64,000 nt of DNA from Aquatica leii (taxonomy: Eukaryota; Arthropoda; Insecta; Coleoptera; Lampyridae): NCBI GenBank assembly GCA_035610365.1, contig CM069432.1:167522035-167586034 (forward strand), read 5' to 3'. Below the pieces are notes generated by a model. That model was not told the DNA's origin and searched no databases. It saw nothing but the letters and a program-made list of their open reading frames with translations. How positions within the stretch are numbered: the stretch's first letter is position 1; every line of letters begins with the position of its first letter. A program made the translations under genes and the position numbers. This document shows positions 12,071-24,600 of this stretch, in pieces.

Positions 12071-12787
12071 GTCCAACTGGTATTTATTATTTTTTTTTAA
12101 ATTTTTGGCTTTTTTTTGTTTTAGTTTCGTTTTAATTTTTTTCTCCGTGTAGAGAAAGACTAAAAATATTCTTTACAGTACAGTCACCACTTTTTAAAGC
12201 GACCAATTAACAGTTATTTTATTTCCATTTTTTTTCTTCTGTTATCTTGTAGGATTTGTGACTAGATGCCATCGCTCCGTAACGGCTTTAATTGTGGTAA
12301 AAAGAACGGATCCTGTAATGTGTAGTGCGCCTTCTTCTACCGTGCATATCGGGTTATTTGTGCCGAATCCAGTTCAGTTATCGTTTAGTATTCGTTTTTT
12401 TTTGTTTTAGTTTTATTGTTTGGACTCTCGACAATTGAGAGATTGCGGGAGATCCGTAGCTTTGATTTTCGTTTTTTTTAAAATTTTTTTTATCGGTTTT
12501 TTAGTTGTTAGTAACATTATTGTCTTGGTTACTGACGTTTGCAGCGGTCGATTTGAGATTTGTCTTTATCGTAAGATGTCTTTGTGTTGAACGTTGTTTG
12601 GTTCTAGGATTTTACAACATGTGGATCCCGTGAAGGGTGCCTTTTTACTTATCAATGTCTTAATGCATCCTGTCAAGTTTGACATTTTCTCAGATCATCA
12701 GTTTTTTTTTTTTGATTTTTAGTTGTATTGTAAATTTTAGTTTTACTGTTAAGGCTAATTTAAGAATCACTCTTTTTGTAAGGAGGC

Positions 12788-13790
12788 TGTAACCTTATAA
12801 TTTATTACTTCCGATAGTCATTTTTAATATTGGTACTCAAAGTTAATCTTAATGATTGCAATTGAATCTTCTGTTTTTGAATATTTTTGTATTGTTAACG
12901 TTGCATTCCTTGCTGTAGTAAAAGCAGTCAACAAACTGTGCTTTTGCGTGTTAATAATATTGTTTTTGCATCTTTTTCCACGCCATTATTTTATTGTTGC
13001 TCTTTTTTCCACAAAAAATTACGTCCTAGGTGGTAACTTTGGAAGGGTATCAAGATGATAAAAGAGTTGATTTTTGTTTTCAGAAGTTAACTTTCTTAAG
13101 TTAAAAGACTTCGGAGTTATCTTTTTTGGAGATGTAGGTACGGGAGAAGTTTCAACGCTTAATTCGTGGGTTGTGGTGTCTGTAGGTTTATTCGGGGTTC
13201 ATTGAAGTTTGTAGTAAATAAAATTTTTCTTAATTTGCATGTTTTACGATTTAACGATTCATTTGGGTCCAAATATAATTAAAGTTTTATGGAATTCATT
13301 AAGTGCCGACTTATTTTACATTGCCTTCGGCAGTTAAAAATCTTCGGATTTTAATTTTTGGGCAACATCTTCTAGAGGGCTTTATAACCAACCGAAAACC
13401 CACCTCCTGTAGCTACGAAAATTTAAGGTATTTATGACTATACAAAATGAATTATGATTTTACGTTTTGCTAACTTTAGTGCTTAGAAGCTTTGAATTTA
13501 AACAAAATAAAGTTTGTAACCTGTGGTTACACCATCAAAAATTAAATAATAAAGAAGCTATGTCACCATTCACCTATTCTAATTTAATTACCAAAAATCG
13601 TGTATTCATATTTGTTGTCGTTATATGATGTTGTTTTAAAATTAATTGACATGATTTTATTATTTAACTATTTTTTTTTTTTGACTCAGTAGAGCGGTCT
13701 GACAAAGTGTTCGTTAATCAACACAAAACATTTTGTTTAATTTTAATCTTACGTTTTAAGTTTCCTAATTAATCACGGATTTTATTCAAA
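12788..13790 (+). repeat. Gypsy-1 3' LTR (diverged, right end lost)
   Basis: Begins TGTAACCTTATAATTTATTA directly after a purine tract. It shares blocks with the 5' LTR: ACAAACTGTGCTTTTGCGT at 12932, GGCTTTATAACCAACCGAAA at 13379 and AATTTAAACAAAATAAAGTT at 13495. It carries roughly 250 bases less than the 5' copy. Similarity ends after AATCACGGATTTT (about 13771-13783). Confidence 0.7.
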
Positions 13791-16700
13791 CAACAGACTT
13801 GCACAGGTTTTTGGGTTTAACCCTAAAAATGTCGCAATATTTTATGACATTTTTTTTTGGCAAAAAAAAATTATGTTTGCATAGCTTAATTATTCCGCAT
13901 TTCACTGATAAACTCAAATTTTTAGACAAAGATTTTATGGGTCTATTCAAAATATATTACAGTGAATAATTAAGCTTTTGGGAAAGACGTTTGTAAAATT
14001 ACAAATTTGCTAGGTTGCGATACTTTTTTTTATATTTATAACGTATACTATTTTTCTAAAACGAATTCTATTGCTGAAAAAGTTGATGTCGTTGAAGAGT
14101 GTGAAAATCTGGAAGTAAATTTTTAAGCGAACATTCCCAAAAGTTAAGCATCTAGTTCAAGAATTGCAGAACATGCTTTTAATGATGCTGAAATTTCATT
14201 TCGGGATGCTTCAGAGATACTTGCAGTAGAGTTTGTACAGATATTCCAAACACTTGTTCTAATACATCGCGATTAGTGTCAAAACGGTTTATCGCGCCTT
14301 TCGTTATTTTGACTGTAATTTTTTTTTTCGAAAAAAACAAAGTAACCGTAAAAGAATGTGTTTTAAATATAACACATTTTTATAAATGCAGCGCCTTTGA
14401 ACAAAAAAGCATTGTTAAGAATCAAGCAAAGCACAAAAAGCGGAGAAACATTATTGGGTTTTTTGACTTTGTTAAAAACAAAAAAACTTTCTTCTAGAAG
14501 ACAAGAAGACATTCTAAAGCCTAGAAAGAAACGATGGCAAAAGAGAACTTAGAGTGAAATGCTTTATGCGCAAATTGTGAGCGCATCAGACGTGTGCCGA
14601 CACAGAACGTGTATGCAGTTTTAGTAAATAAAAGTTATAATTCATTTCAAATACAAGGTTTGATGTTTAAGCAATAGATACGTTTGTTTTAACAAATCTA
14701 ATAGTTTGACCCGTATGATCCATTTTCTTAATCACATCTCTTAATTATGATTAAATTAATTTTTTTGTGTGTTTTTTTTTTAATTTCAAACTTATAAACT
14801 AGATTTTGTAAAAGAGAAATTTTTATCCATCAAAAACACATGTACAGTTATATTTTGACTTACAAGTAATAATTTTAATACTTAAAGAAAAAACAAAAAG
14901 TGATTTATATTTGACCTTCATTTTTATTGTCTGCTAGTTACTAACAAAAATTTTATTTTGCACAATTTTATACAGAAGCCACCAGAGATCGGTTTAAATT
15001 GGGACCGTCAATCATTTTTTGCGCATTTTTTGGTAACATTTATGTTAGCGATGCAACATATTTATTGAATTAACATCTATTGAAACTCGTACGTTTGATA
15101 ATCATAGTAAATCGCATTAAAAAGAGAGTGTTAGATAATAAGACTGCATTGCTTAACTGTTATGTTCGAAAGGATTGTCTATGTATAGATTGTAACTTAA
15201 GGTCCAGTGGCGGGTTGAATAATTTAAGGATGTATAAAAACGAAAGAAATATAATGCTTATCTCATTAAATATGCAATTTATTATAAAATTAAAATTAAA
15301 ACATATAACTAATTGTTTGATATGTTTTCTTATGGGCTTTATGATAACCTAAAAAAATTATCTGATATTAGAGAATACTAAAGAGTTTTTGACGCAACAA
15401 ACCTTTGAAACTTCTCAACGAGTTTGTTTGCTTGCAGTTTTTGACGGTAAACTCGCTAAACTGTTAATTAAAATACAATACATTTGTTTCCCATATGTAT
15501 TTAGTTAAAGAACGATAAATTACAATTTAAACATTAGGTAAACCATTATAATATTATGTGAACTTGAATACACATTTTTTCATAAGAAATATAAAGTATG
15601 TACTAAAATAATTAAAATTAGTAAAAGACTAACGTATGTAAAATTGATAAATTTAAGCTTTTAAAACAACATAGTTAAAAAAAATTAAAATGTAAATTAA
15701 GCAGAATTGGTTTTTTGTTAGTGTTCGATTTTATAAAATTTTTATTCAAATAAAATATTATTTTATTGTACTTTGCGCTAGAAGCTCATAATAATGTAGG
15801 AATCAATATATTGCAAACACTAATATGTATATACGCAATAATAGAGCAATTACAAATAATAAAATTTACTGAAACCAATTAGCTCAACTACATATATTGT
15901 ACACTTAATTTGCTGTCCTTTTGTGCTATTTTTATCAATATAGTTTTAATTCATACAAAAAAGAATCAACTAGCTTGCCTATTTAATGATATACAATTGT
16001 GGAATCGTTAAACATGTGTTATATGAAAATTGTAATTACAGTAAAAGTGGAAACTCATAATTAATGATTTTAATAAATAACGCCGATGAAAAGTGAGTAT
16101 TCAGATTTGTTTTCAAATTTGAAGTAATTAATTATTTTCCTTTACATTTATTATCAATATATAACTTCAAAACTTTTCATAACGAACATTAATTTATTTA
16201 ATTGATGATCACTTTTAATACACACATTAAAATTACATACAGAAAATCTTGACATTGTAGTATCATTTGAAAATTTAGATAATGTGGATAATATTAGATA
16301 CGTATGATTTCAATTGAAAAAATAGTTACAAGAAGCAATTGAATGGAATCGTTTTCTGAAAATTTTTTGCTTTGACCTTTTTCCTTTAACTTCCTTCATC
16401 CCATCTTCAAACAGTCTCCGTTTTCCGATACTGAGTATTGCTGACCGTATTTTTCGATTTTCTTTTTTTACAGTTATGTCTTGTTCACTAACAATTTATA
16501 ACGACTCTAAATGTAGTGGCAAATGTAAGATCAAACGATCATTTTGTATCGAAATATTTCGATTTTTCTTAAAACATTTTATAATTTAAAATATTTATAT
16601 AACTAATATAAAATAAATGTAATTATGTGATTATAAACAAACCAAAACAAACTAAAAATTTTAAAATCGATTTAATATAACTTTTAAATCAAAACAGTCC

Positions 16701-19184
16701 AATCGAATCGAGGATTTGGTTAAAAATGTTTTCAATCTATTCTCACGAGGTTTCTCTTGTTAGACTTCAGTATATACTATAAATAGTGATTCCCATAAGA
16801 GGCCGTAGTGCAATCTTTTTGGCGCGAGAGTATTTTATCAAACGGTCCTGACAAATAGCCCATGTCTTATGTATCGATTGCGAAGGATTGCAATTTCGCA
16901 CGCGCTAATATTAACTTGTTGGATTTTTCTTGTTAATTTGTATGTTAGCTTATTACATTAATTAACTTAATAATTTCTATACAAAATGTAAGCTTTAATT
17001 GCTGTTTATTAATAAATCAATCTTTTGTGTAGCAAATTGCCAATTATTAAAATTATTCATTAGTTAATTTGTTTACAATCAATATATTAATTGTCTTTAG
17101 TATACAACGCAATTTTTTTTCAACAATATCATTAATTGAGCTTATATTTGTTATTTTTTCAGTCTGGTAAGTGCTCTATTTTCAGTCTTCGTATTTTATA
17201 ACTAATTTGTTTTATCGTATTACGTAGTTTGCTTTTTTTACATAAATCAAACGGTTTAACGCAAATTAATAAAAAATCAAATTAAACAATAAATGAATAA
17301 ACGTTTTTTAAATTAATGTAACTGGCATTAAAAACGTAGAAATATTTGTACTTAATGCTACGAATCATGTGAGTAAACGTTTTAATGAAATTATTATTTG
17401 CGACTTATTTCTAACATTACCGGAAACTTGATAATATTTTGTAAATTCAAAAACAAAAAAATAAAAGAAATAATAAAATTTATCTCTTTTATATACGTGT
17501 TTTGAATAGATTTATTCGTAACAAACATTTATTATATTTTTATAACGAACTCTAACATAAATCCAATACAAAATCTCAAAAATGATCTGTAAATTTTTCT
17601 TGAATTTGGAAATGAACTTGAGAATTTCAATAGAAATGAATAATTTAATCTCTAGGTCCTTTCAAATCCACCGACAAAACCGTCGAACTGAATACTGTTC
17701 ATTTCTTTCAAATCAAATAAGATCCCGTTTTTGGAATTGTAAGAAATATAATATAGCTTACATTTTGTAGGTAAGAAGCCTTTTATGCTTTGTTACATGT
17801 ATGCAATGTCATTCAGAATTTAGTCTACTCTACAAGTACCTGCTAAACATACAGACATACTTTTACTGCTTTTGAATTCTCTTTTTGTTTCTTTTAATTA
17901 TAAATTATCTACCATTCAGTGTCAACTGATGTTTCAACTAAGATTTGTTTTATTTCAATAACATTTGTTTGCAATAAAAAAGATTTTTTTTAAGAAATTA
18001 TGTAAGTACATTGACGTTTGTACAAAAAAATTTGCAGCATCTAAAACTTAAAAGTGTAAATATTTAATAAATTGTTTAAAAAATCTGATAATTCTCTAGT
18101 TGAAAACACGCCCAACTTACTCTATATATCTTCAGATGTGAGTGAAAACACGAAATTCTGAAAAGTATTCTCAATTTGAAACTTATAAGACTAGACAGAA
18201 ACAGTTTTCCCCAAGCTGTATATAAATTCCTTATTAAAAAGAAAATACTTTCTGACAAGTTTAGTATAGGTGCATTCCAATAACCACAAAGTTCATATTC
18301 AATGTTTCTTTAGACGTATTCATTTTATTGTCAAAAATACAACACAATATAATGAATGCCTATTTAATAGTAAATTATCTAAAATTTTAGCACTTACAAA
18401 TTTCATAAATGAGAAAAATAAATAAATATTTTATAACACAATAAAATACTTGATAAGTATTAACTTTTTAGTATAACTTTAGGAGCAATTGCTATGCACG
18501 AAGGTTATGAGAACGCTGTATTACATAAAGTATAATAAGTTTTATTTTTTAGACGTTTATTCTTTTTGTTTCACAAAACGTTTTAACAGATTTTTAATAC
18601 TGTCTGGTTTAACTGATTACTTTATTAATAGCCACAATGATTAATGTTGTATAAATATAAAAATTAGGTTTTCGTATATTATGTGTCATTTTAGTCAAAA
18701 TAAAGTTATTGATTTACTTTGAACAAATTAGAAATTTAAAAAAATCATATATAAATGTGAAATCTTAAAAAAAAACTTTTGTAACTAAAAACTGTTATTG
18801 TAATCTATTGAATTTTGTCTATGCACTTGTGTTTGTTTTCTAGTTGTATTGTTATAAATTGTTTTTAAAAAAATTGCATTATGCTTGATCAAACCAATCT
18901 GCATCTGCACCTTTTAGAACGTTTTCAGTATTACGACACACAGAAAAAGTCATTCTTGATTCTAAGTAAATTTAAGCATTATTTGTAAGAACTTAGTTCA
19001 CCTTTTTTCAGCTAAAAATCATTTTTTCTTATTGTAAGAATTATTTAAGTATTTAAAGAACTTTTCAAAAACCAAAAGTACTAAAAAATTTTAAATTAAG
19101 TGTATTCTTTCATTTTCAATTTTAGTATCGAATTCTTATTTTCTGGAATGTCTCTACTCAACTGAGCTTATTTGTTCTGATTCT
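13791..19184. other. Long AT-rich stretch without a recognised gene
   Basis: There are only short open frames: 14276-14497 (73 codons, Lys-rich end), 15080-15352 (90 codons) and 17582-17770 (62 codons). None shows a known motif, and base composition does not change at their edges. The part at 14060-14640 has slightly more balanced composition and may be another decayed coding sequence, but I could not identify it. No RNA gene or repeat was recognised. Confidence 0.5.
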
Positions 19185-19256
19185 TAAACACGCAGTTCTA
19201 AGTACAGTAGAACGTTCATTTAAACACGCAGTTCTAAATACAGTAGAACGTTCATT
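19185..19256. repeat. Tandem duplication, 2 x 36 bp
   Basis: Unit TAAACACGCAGTTCTAAGTA... occurs at 19185-19220 and again at 19221-19256, with one difference (G versus A). A recent slippage-type duplication in non-coding DNA. Confidence 0.85.
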
Positions 19257-19737
19257 CTTATTTTTAACCGTCATCTGCTTATTCAGAGAATGCCAATATT
19301 CTTAGTAGTACAGAACGCGTTCTCAATGTACTTAGTTTCTTTTTGATTTTTTATTTATTTGGATATATACAACTTACAGATAACAAAATGTTAAGCGTGC
19401 TAACAACAACAATTGTGTAATTACACTTCTATTCTAATTTTTAATTCTGGATAATTAACTGTTTTTGAATGTAGCTTTGTCACACTCGCACTAAATATTA
19501 TCCAAGCTTAAAATTAATCCGCTTTATACAGCGTGTTTCTGACTACAAAACTTTTGAGATAGCGAAGTCTTCTACGGCTGGAGTCTATACTAAGATGGAA
19601 ACGTCTTTTGGGTTTGGACTCTGTCATTGTTGTGAATTTTTGATTCATTTCGCTTTTTCTATACACTGTGACATAAAAAATGCAAGACCAAATGGCATTA
19701 AGAGACTGATTCTCCAGTACAAAATCAATTTGTGATC

Positions 19738-20130
19738 AACAGTTTCGAAATAAAGATTGTCCGGTAACCGTTCGTACAGTTTACCGTTGAATTAGAGCTT
19801 TTGGTTTGCAGTCCTATCCACCACATCTTGTGCTTCCGCTGACGTTTTGTCATCGACAGCGACGTTTGGAGTGGTGGGTCTTCCGACTGGTTTGGGAATG
19901 GCATAGGGTGGTTTTTAGTGACAAATCTCGATTCTGCGTGGAAATGCACGATCGTTGTATGATGGTCAGAGGTAGATGTGGAGAACGTCGCAATGTGCCG
20001 TTTTTTGTTGAGCAGCAAGTTTACTTCACTGTGGGGTTAGGGTATGGATTGCTGTTGTTTATGGAAGCAGGTTGCAGTTGTTATTCATCCGAGGCAATAT
20101 AAATGCCCACCGATATGTTGAGGAAGTGGT
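19738..20130 (+). pseudogene. Tc1-family transposase fragment
   Basis: The 98-codon frame 19806-20102 plus flanking codons reads as the middle of a Tc1/mariner transposase. An HTH end, VTVRTVYR*IRAFGLQS, is followed by LTFCHRQRRLEWW. VVFSDKSRFCVEMHD holds the first catalytic Asp (SDxSRF box). RCGERRNVPFFVEQQV and, after a frameshift, GNINAHRYVEEV come after it. The second Asp and the final Glu/Asp are missing because the sequence is replaced by the foldback repeat at 20131. A stop lies within the HTH part. Tc1 enzymes cut and paste at TA sites; this one is dead. I could not find its terminal inverted repeats. Confidence 0.75.
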
Positions 20131-20412
20131 GAAGGTCGAACAATCAATCATAATTTGTCACCTTAGAAGAAAATTATAATAAAATTTCAGTTATTAACAG
20201 AAAAATTAAATTCAGTGTAAAAAGCGTGAGGTGCATTTTACTACATTTTCATAACTCTCCTCTCATAGATAGTTGCCAATAGAATGATTGTACCATTTAA
20301 TATATCAAGCACCCCACGCTTTTTACTCTGAACTGAATTATTCTGTTAATAACTAAAATTTTATTATAATTTCGTTTTGAGGTGACAAATTATGATTAAT
20401 TGTTCGACCTTC
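20131..20412. repeat. 282-bp foldback element with 104-bp arms
   Basis: The left arm 20131-20234 starts GAAGGTCGAACAAT and ends GAGGTGC. The right arm 20309-20412 is its reverse complement with about 10% differences (for example GCACCCC...GTTCGACCTTC). The 74-bp spacer has no coding capacity. Weak complementarity extends a further 6-10 bp outward. The left arm begins exactly where the Tc1 reading frame would continue. It is therefore either a MITE that inserted in the transposase or the collapsed end of that element. No clear target duplication is visible. Confidence 0.8.
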
Positions 20413-20649
20413 TACTACTGTATTATAAACTCTTTGTAATTCAAATTATTTTCTAGTTTTTAGTTCGGTTAGCTATAAAAACGTGTTTTTTTTAGTTTTT
20501 TTAAACTATTATTTTTCTTGTTTCTTTTGATGTTGTCAATCTTTTTTCTTTTATCCCTCTTGAAAAATGTCATTTGTAATCTACTTTTTTTAGCGGTTCT
20601 TTAAATATTTATCAAATCTTAGATGGTTGTTTTCTTCTTGACTTAGTTT

Positions 20650-21269
20650 TCAATTATTATTCAATATTATTCTCAGTTATCAGGTTTAGCTATGGGTTCA
20701 AATATTTCTTCTCTTGCTGCTAAAATATTTATGAAAAATATTGAAATAAAATTTGTTTTTAATTCTTCTTTTTCTAAGATGATTACTTCTTGCTTTAGAT
20801 ATGTAGATGGTTACATTGTTCTTTTTAATGGTTATTTAGACGATCTAAGTAAATTTAACGATTTTATTAATTCGCTTCATCACAATATAAAGTTTATTTA
20901 TGGAATTGAAAACAATAATTATCTTCCTTATTTAGATCTATTTATTTTACGTGATAATGGAAAATTTAAATTTGAAATACATATATCGTAAACCTACTTA
21001 TACGGATTGCTTAATTCTTTTTCACTATAGTCATCTGCATAATCATAAAATTGCTTCTTTTTGTTTTTGATAAATCGTCTTTATTGTATTTCTTTTCCTA
21101 TATCCCGTTTTAATAAACAATTGAACATTATTAAACAACTTGCCTATAATAATGGTTATCCTTTTTAAATGTTAAACACAGTTATTTATAGAACTCGTTT
21201 TTGCCATTTATTAAAAAAATTGGTATATAATAAATTTACTATTCTATTTCTTACTTCAGTCTTTCCTGT
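20650..21269 (+). pseudogene. Penelope-like element (PLE-1), RT part, split by BEL-1
   Basis: GLAMGSNISSLAAKIFMKN (about 20686-20742) is RT block 4 of Penelope-like elements. CFRYVDG (about 20791-20811) is the catalytic YVDD box with the second Asp replaced by Gly. INSLHHNIKFIYGIE and LPYLDLFILRDNGKF follow at the right spacing. A frame change near 20985 leads into YRKPTYTDCL and then HYSHLHNHK, the RT thumb. The element is cut at 21269 by BEL-1 and resumes at 27145. The lost Asp and the frameshift mean it was already inactive, or became so after the insertion. Confidence 0.8.
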
Positions 21270-21469
21270 TGAATGAATTTATTTTGTTATTAGTATGGTA
21301 TGCAACCAACCGTGCACTGCGTGCGCGTATATGACATGTAGGAAGTGGGGAACTAGAATTTCCACAATATAAAAATATATTAAAGCTGAGTATAGAATGG
21401 TAACAACGCTCAAAGGCAAATAAAACAAAATAATTAAAATTTAAGCAAGTTTATTTCCACCCCTTAACA
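21270..21469 (+). repeat. BEL-1 5' LTR
   Basis: 200 bp, starting TGAATGAATT and ending CCTTAACA. Matches the 3' copy at 199 of 200 positions by eye. Confidence 0.95.
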
Positions 21470-21470
21470 T

Positions 21471-21482
21471 TGGTCCTTCGAG
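21471..21482 (+). promoter_or_regulatory. BEL-1 primer binding site (probably tRNA-Tyr)
   Basis: TGGTCCTTCGAG starts two bases after the LTR, the normal place for the tRNA primer that begins minus-strand synthesis. It is complementary to CTCGAAGGACCA, which I recall as the 3' end of insect tRNA-Tyr. The tRNA identity is from memory and was not checked. BEL-2 has the identical 12 bases at 34326. Confidence 0.75.
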
Positions 21483-21622
21483 GGCGGATCTTGACAGGAA
21501 AAGGCACCCGTAATTAAGAAGTTAAAAACGCCACCTGTAAGAACTGGAAAACCAAAAAATTAGCCAATTTCGACAATCACGAGGTCACGTAAGTCGTTCC
21601 TTTTTATTATCACTTATCACTA

Positions 21623-24600
21623 ATGCCAAATCCAAAAATGTCCGAAGATTTAAAATCATTAAATTACAAACGCGGTGCGATAAAATCCCAATTAACACTT
21701 TTTAAAAAATTTGTTGAAAGTATAAATGATTTAGATATTAACGAAATTATTGTAGATAACTTAAAATTAAAAATTGTTAAAATTACCGAATTATTTGAAT
21801 CTTATGAATCAGTGCAATCACAAATTGAAGAAATTTCCGATTATGACGCAACTTGCATGACCGAAAGAGAAAAAACTCAAAATTTATATTATGAAACTAT
21901 GGATCAGGCTATGATAATTATCAGTAGATTAAAAGAAATGCTAGTTAATGCGGTTTCTAATTTGCCAAAAACTCATACAAATTCAATTCGTTTACCAAAA
22001 TTAGATTTACCAAAGTTTAACGGTAAATTTATTAATTGGTTATCTTTTCATGATAGCTTTTCTAGATTAGTCGACGAAAACCCGGAATTAATGCCTAGTC
22101 AAAAATTATTTTATTTGAAGGCTTCACTCGCAGACGAACCTTTATCAGTTATTGCAAATATCGAAACGACCGACGTAAACTATCCTATCGCATGGGCACA
22201 ATTGTGTGAACGGTATAATAATAAAAGGCGTATTATTAATAATCACATTAACGAAATTATAAATTTGCTTCACGTTACTAAAGATTGTCTCATTAACTTA
22301 AGAACTTTAATTGACAAACTCGAAAATCATATACAGTGTCTTAATACGTTAGGACAAAACATTAATTCATGGGATGCAATTTTAATTTCTTTAGTTTTAA
22401 ACAAATTGGATAAAACTTTAATTATCCGTTGGGAAACTAAGCTAAATTCTGAATTTACTAGTGATCAACTTCCTACTTATAATTATTTCAAATGTTTCTT
22501 GAATGAACAATACGCGATTATGGAATCAATTTCATTGAGAGTAAAAGATGCAAAAGGGAAACACGAGAATAAATATTTTGAATTAAAAAGAACCCAAAAT
22601 TTTGCGTCGTTAACTAATCAAGTTAAAATAAAATGCAAATTGTGTAGTGATCATCATTTCATTTCGAGTTGTACAACATGTTTAGATTTATCTCCTATAA
22701 AACGAATCGAAAAGGTAAAAGAATTAAAACTTTGTTTAAATTGTTTACGCGAAGGTCATTTTGTACAAGTATGCCGTTCGACTACATGTAGATCGTGCAA
22801 TCGCAGACATCACACATTATTACACGTTAACCTTCAAAATTCTGTTAAAACTGATACTCAAACGGATACTCCAACGTCAATAACTACTGAACATAGGGAT
22901 GCATCTTCTGACTCAATTAAACCTGTAAATTTGTCTTCGTTAACTCATTCGATTCCCTATCATGTTTTGTTATCTACCGCAAAAATTAATGTAATTAGTA
23001 CAAACGGAACGTTAGTTACTTTAAGAGTATTGTTAGATTCAGGAGCGCAATCCAATTTTATTACTGCAAAAGCTCAGAAACTTTTAAATTTGTCTCTACA
23101 ACCATCAGAAATTAATGTAATAGGTATAAACGGAAAAACGTTAAAAATCGATCACAAGGTATCTTTATCAATCATGTCAAGGGTTAATGACTTTAAGGTT
23201 AGTTTAGAATGTTTTGTAATTCCTAAAATAGTTAACTTATTACCACAAGTTTTAATTGATAGCTCAAAATTAGACATTCCACCAAATATACAATTAGCGG
23301 ATGACAGTTTTTATAAACCCGGAGAAATAGATATGCTTATAGGTGCATCATTATTTTGGAAATTAATAGCTATCGGACAAATTCATGGCGATTCGGGAAT
23401 TACTTATCAAAAAACAAAATTAGGATGGTTAGTAGTAGGAGAATATAAACAAATCAAATCTAAATCGACAACAGCTTTACTTTCTCTTAATAAATTACAC
23501 TACGATTTACAAAACTATTGGAAAATCGACGAAATTGACATAAAGCAAACGGTTCTAACACCCGAAGAAATTTTCTGTGAACAACATTTTAAAGACACAA
23601 CGCATAGAAATAGTGAAAGGCGGTTTGTTGTAAAATATCCATTTAAAACATCCGAAGAACGTTTAGGTAGCTCTTACGACATTGCAAAAACCCGATTCAA
23701 TAATTTAGAAAACAAATTTTTGAAGAATAAGGCATTTCAATTAGATTATATAACGGTTATGAATGAATCTATAAATAAAAACCATATGTCATTAGTAAAC
23801 AAAGAAGGTAATGATTTTTTTCTCCCCCATCATCCTGTTTATAAAGATTCAACTACTACAAAAATTAGAATAGTTTTTGACGGTTCTTGTCATTTAAACG
23901 ACGGACTTCCTATAAACGCAATACAAGGCACAGGACCCACATTGCAAAACGACTTGTTTTCAATAATCACTCGTTTTAGGACACACTCCTACGTATTAAC
24001 CGCAGATATATTTCAAATGTACAAACAAATCGAAATAAATCCAGTTCAAAGAAAATTTCAAAAAATTTTATGGCGCGATTCTACTGATATCCCTTTGCAA
24101 ATATACGAACTAAACACAGTGACATTTGGAATGACCTCCGCTCCTTATTTAGCTATACGTTGTTTGTTTGAATTAGCGAAATTAAATGAAAGTATGTACC
24201 CAAGGGAAGCTGATATCATTAAATCAGACTTTTACGTCGATGATATACTTACCGGTTGTTCAACTATTAAAGGTTTAACTAAGATAAAAGAAAACTTAAA
24301 ATTAATTTTATCACAAGGAAAGTTCAAGTTACATAAATTTAAAAGTAATGTCCCTATTCTTAATGATGAATTACAAACAGATGATATGCAAATACCAAAC
24401 TATAACAGTAAAACTTTAGGCGTATATTGGAATAACAACTTGGATACTATTTCTTATAAATTTACTTCAATGAACAAGCACGATCGAGTCACTAAACGAA
24501 TTATACTTTCCGAAATTTCACAATTGTTTGACCCTATTGGTTTATTAGCTCCAATTTTTGTGATTCCAAAAATTATTTTGCAAGAACTATGGAAGTTAAA

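Larger units (their letters stand above)
7148..13790 (+). mobile_element. Gypsy-1: old Ty3/Gypsy LTR retrotransposon
   Basis: Two diverged direct repeats (about 7148-8500 and 12788-13790) bracket a gag-pol body in the order Gag, protease, RT, RNase H, integrase, which is the Ty3/Gypsy order. A purine run AAGGAGGC (about 12780-12787) precedes the 3' repeat at TGTAACC, as a polypurine tract should. A possible primer site TGGCGTCGTTGACGTTGG begins at 8512, just after the 5' repeat; its tRNA is not identified. The LTRs differ by many substitutions and indels and every domain carries stops, so the copy is old. The 3' LTR loses similarity after about 13785, which suggests truncation or a later insertion there. 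Confidence 0.85.

Noticed and set aside
15080-15352. 90-codon plus-strand open frame
   Set aside because: No motif, no neighbouring exon signals, composition same as flanks.
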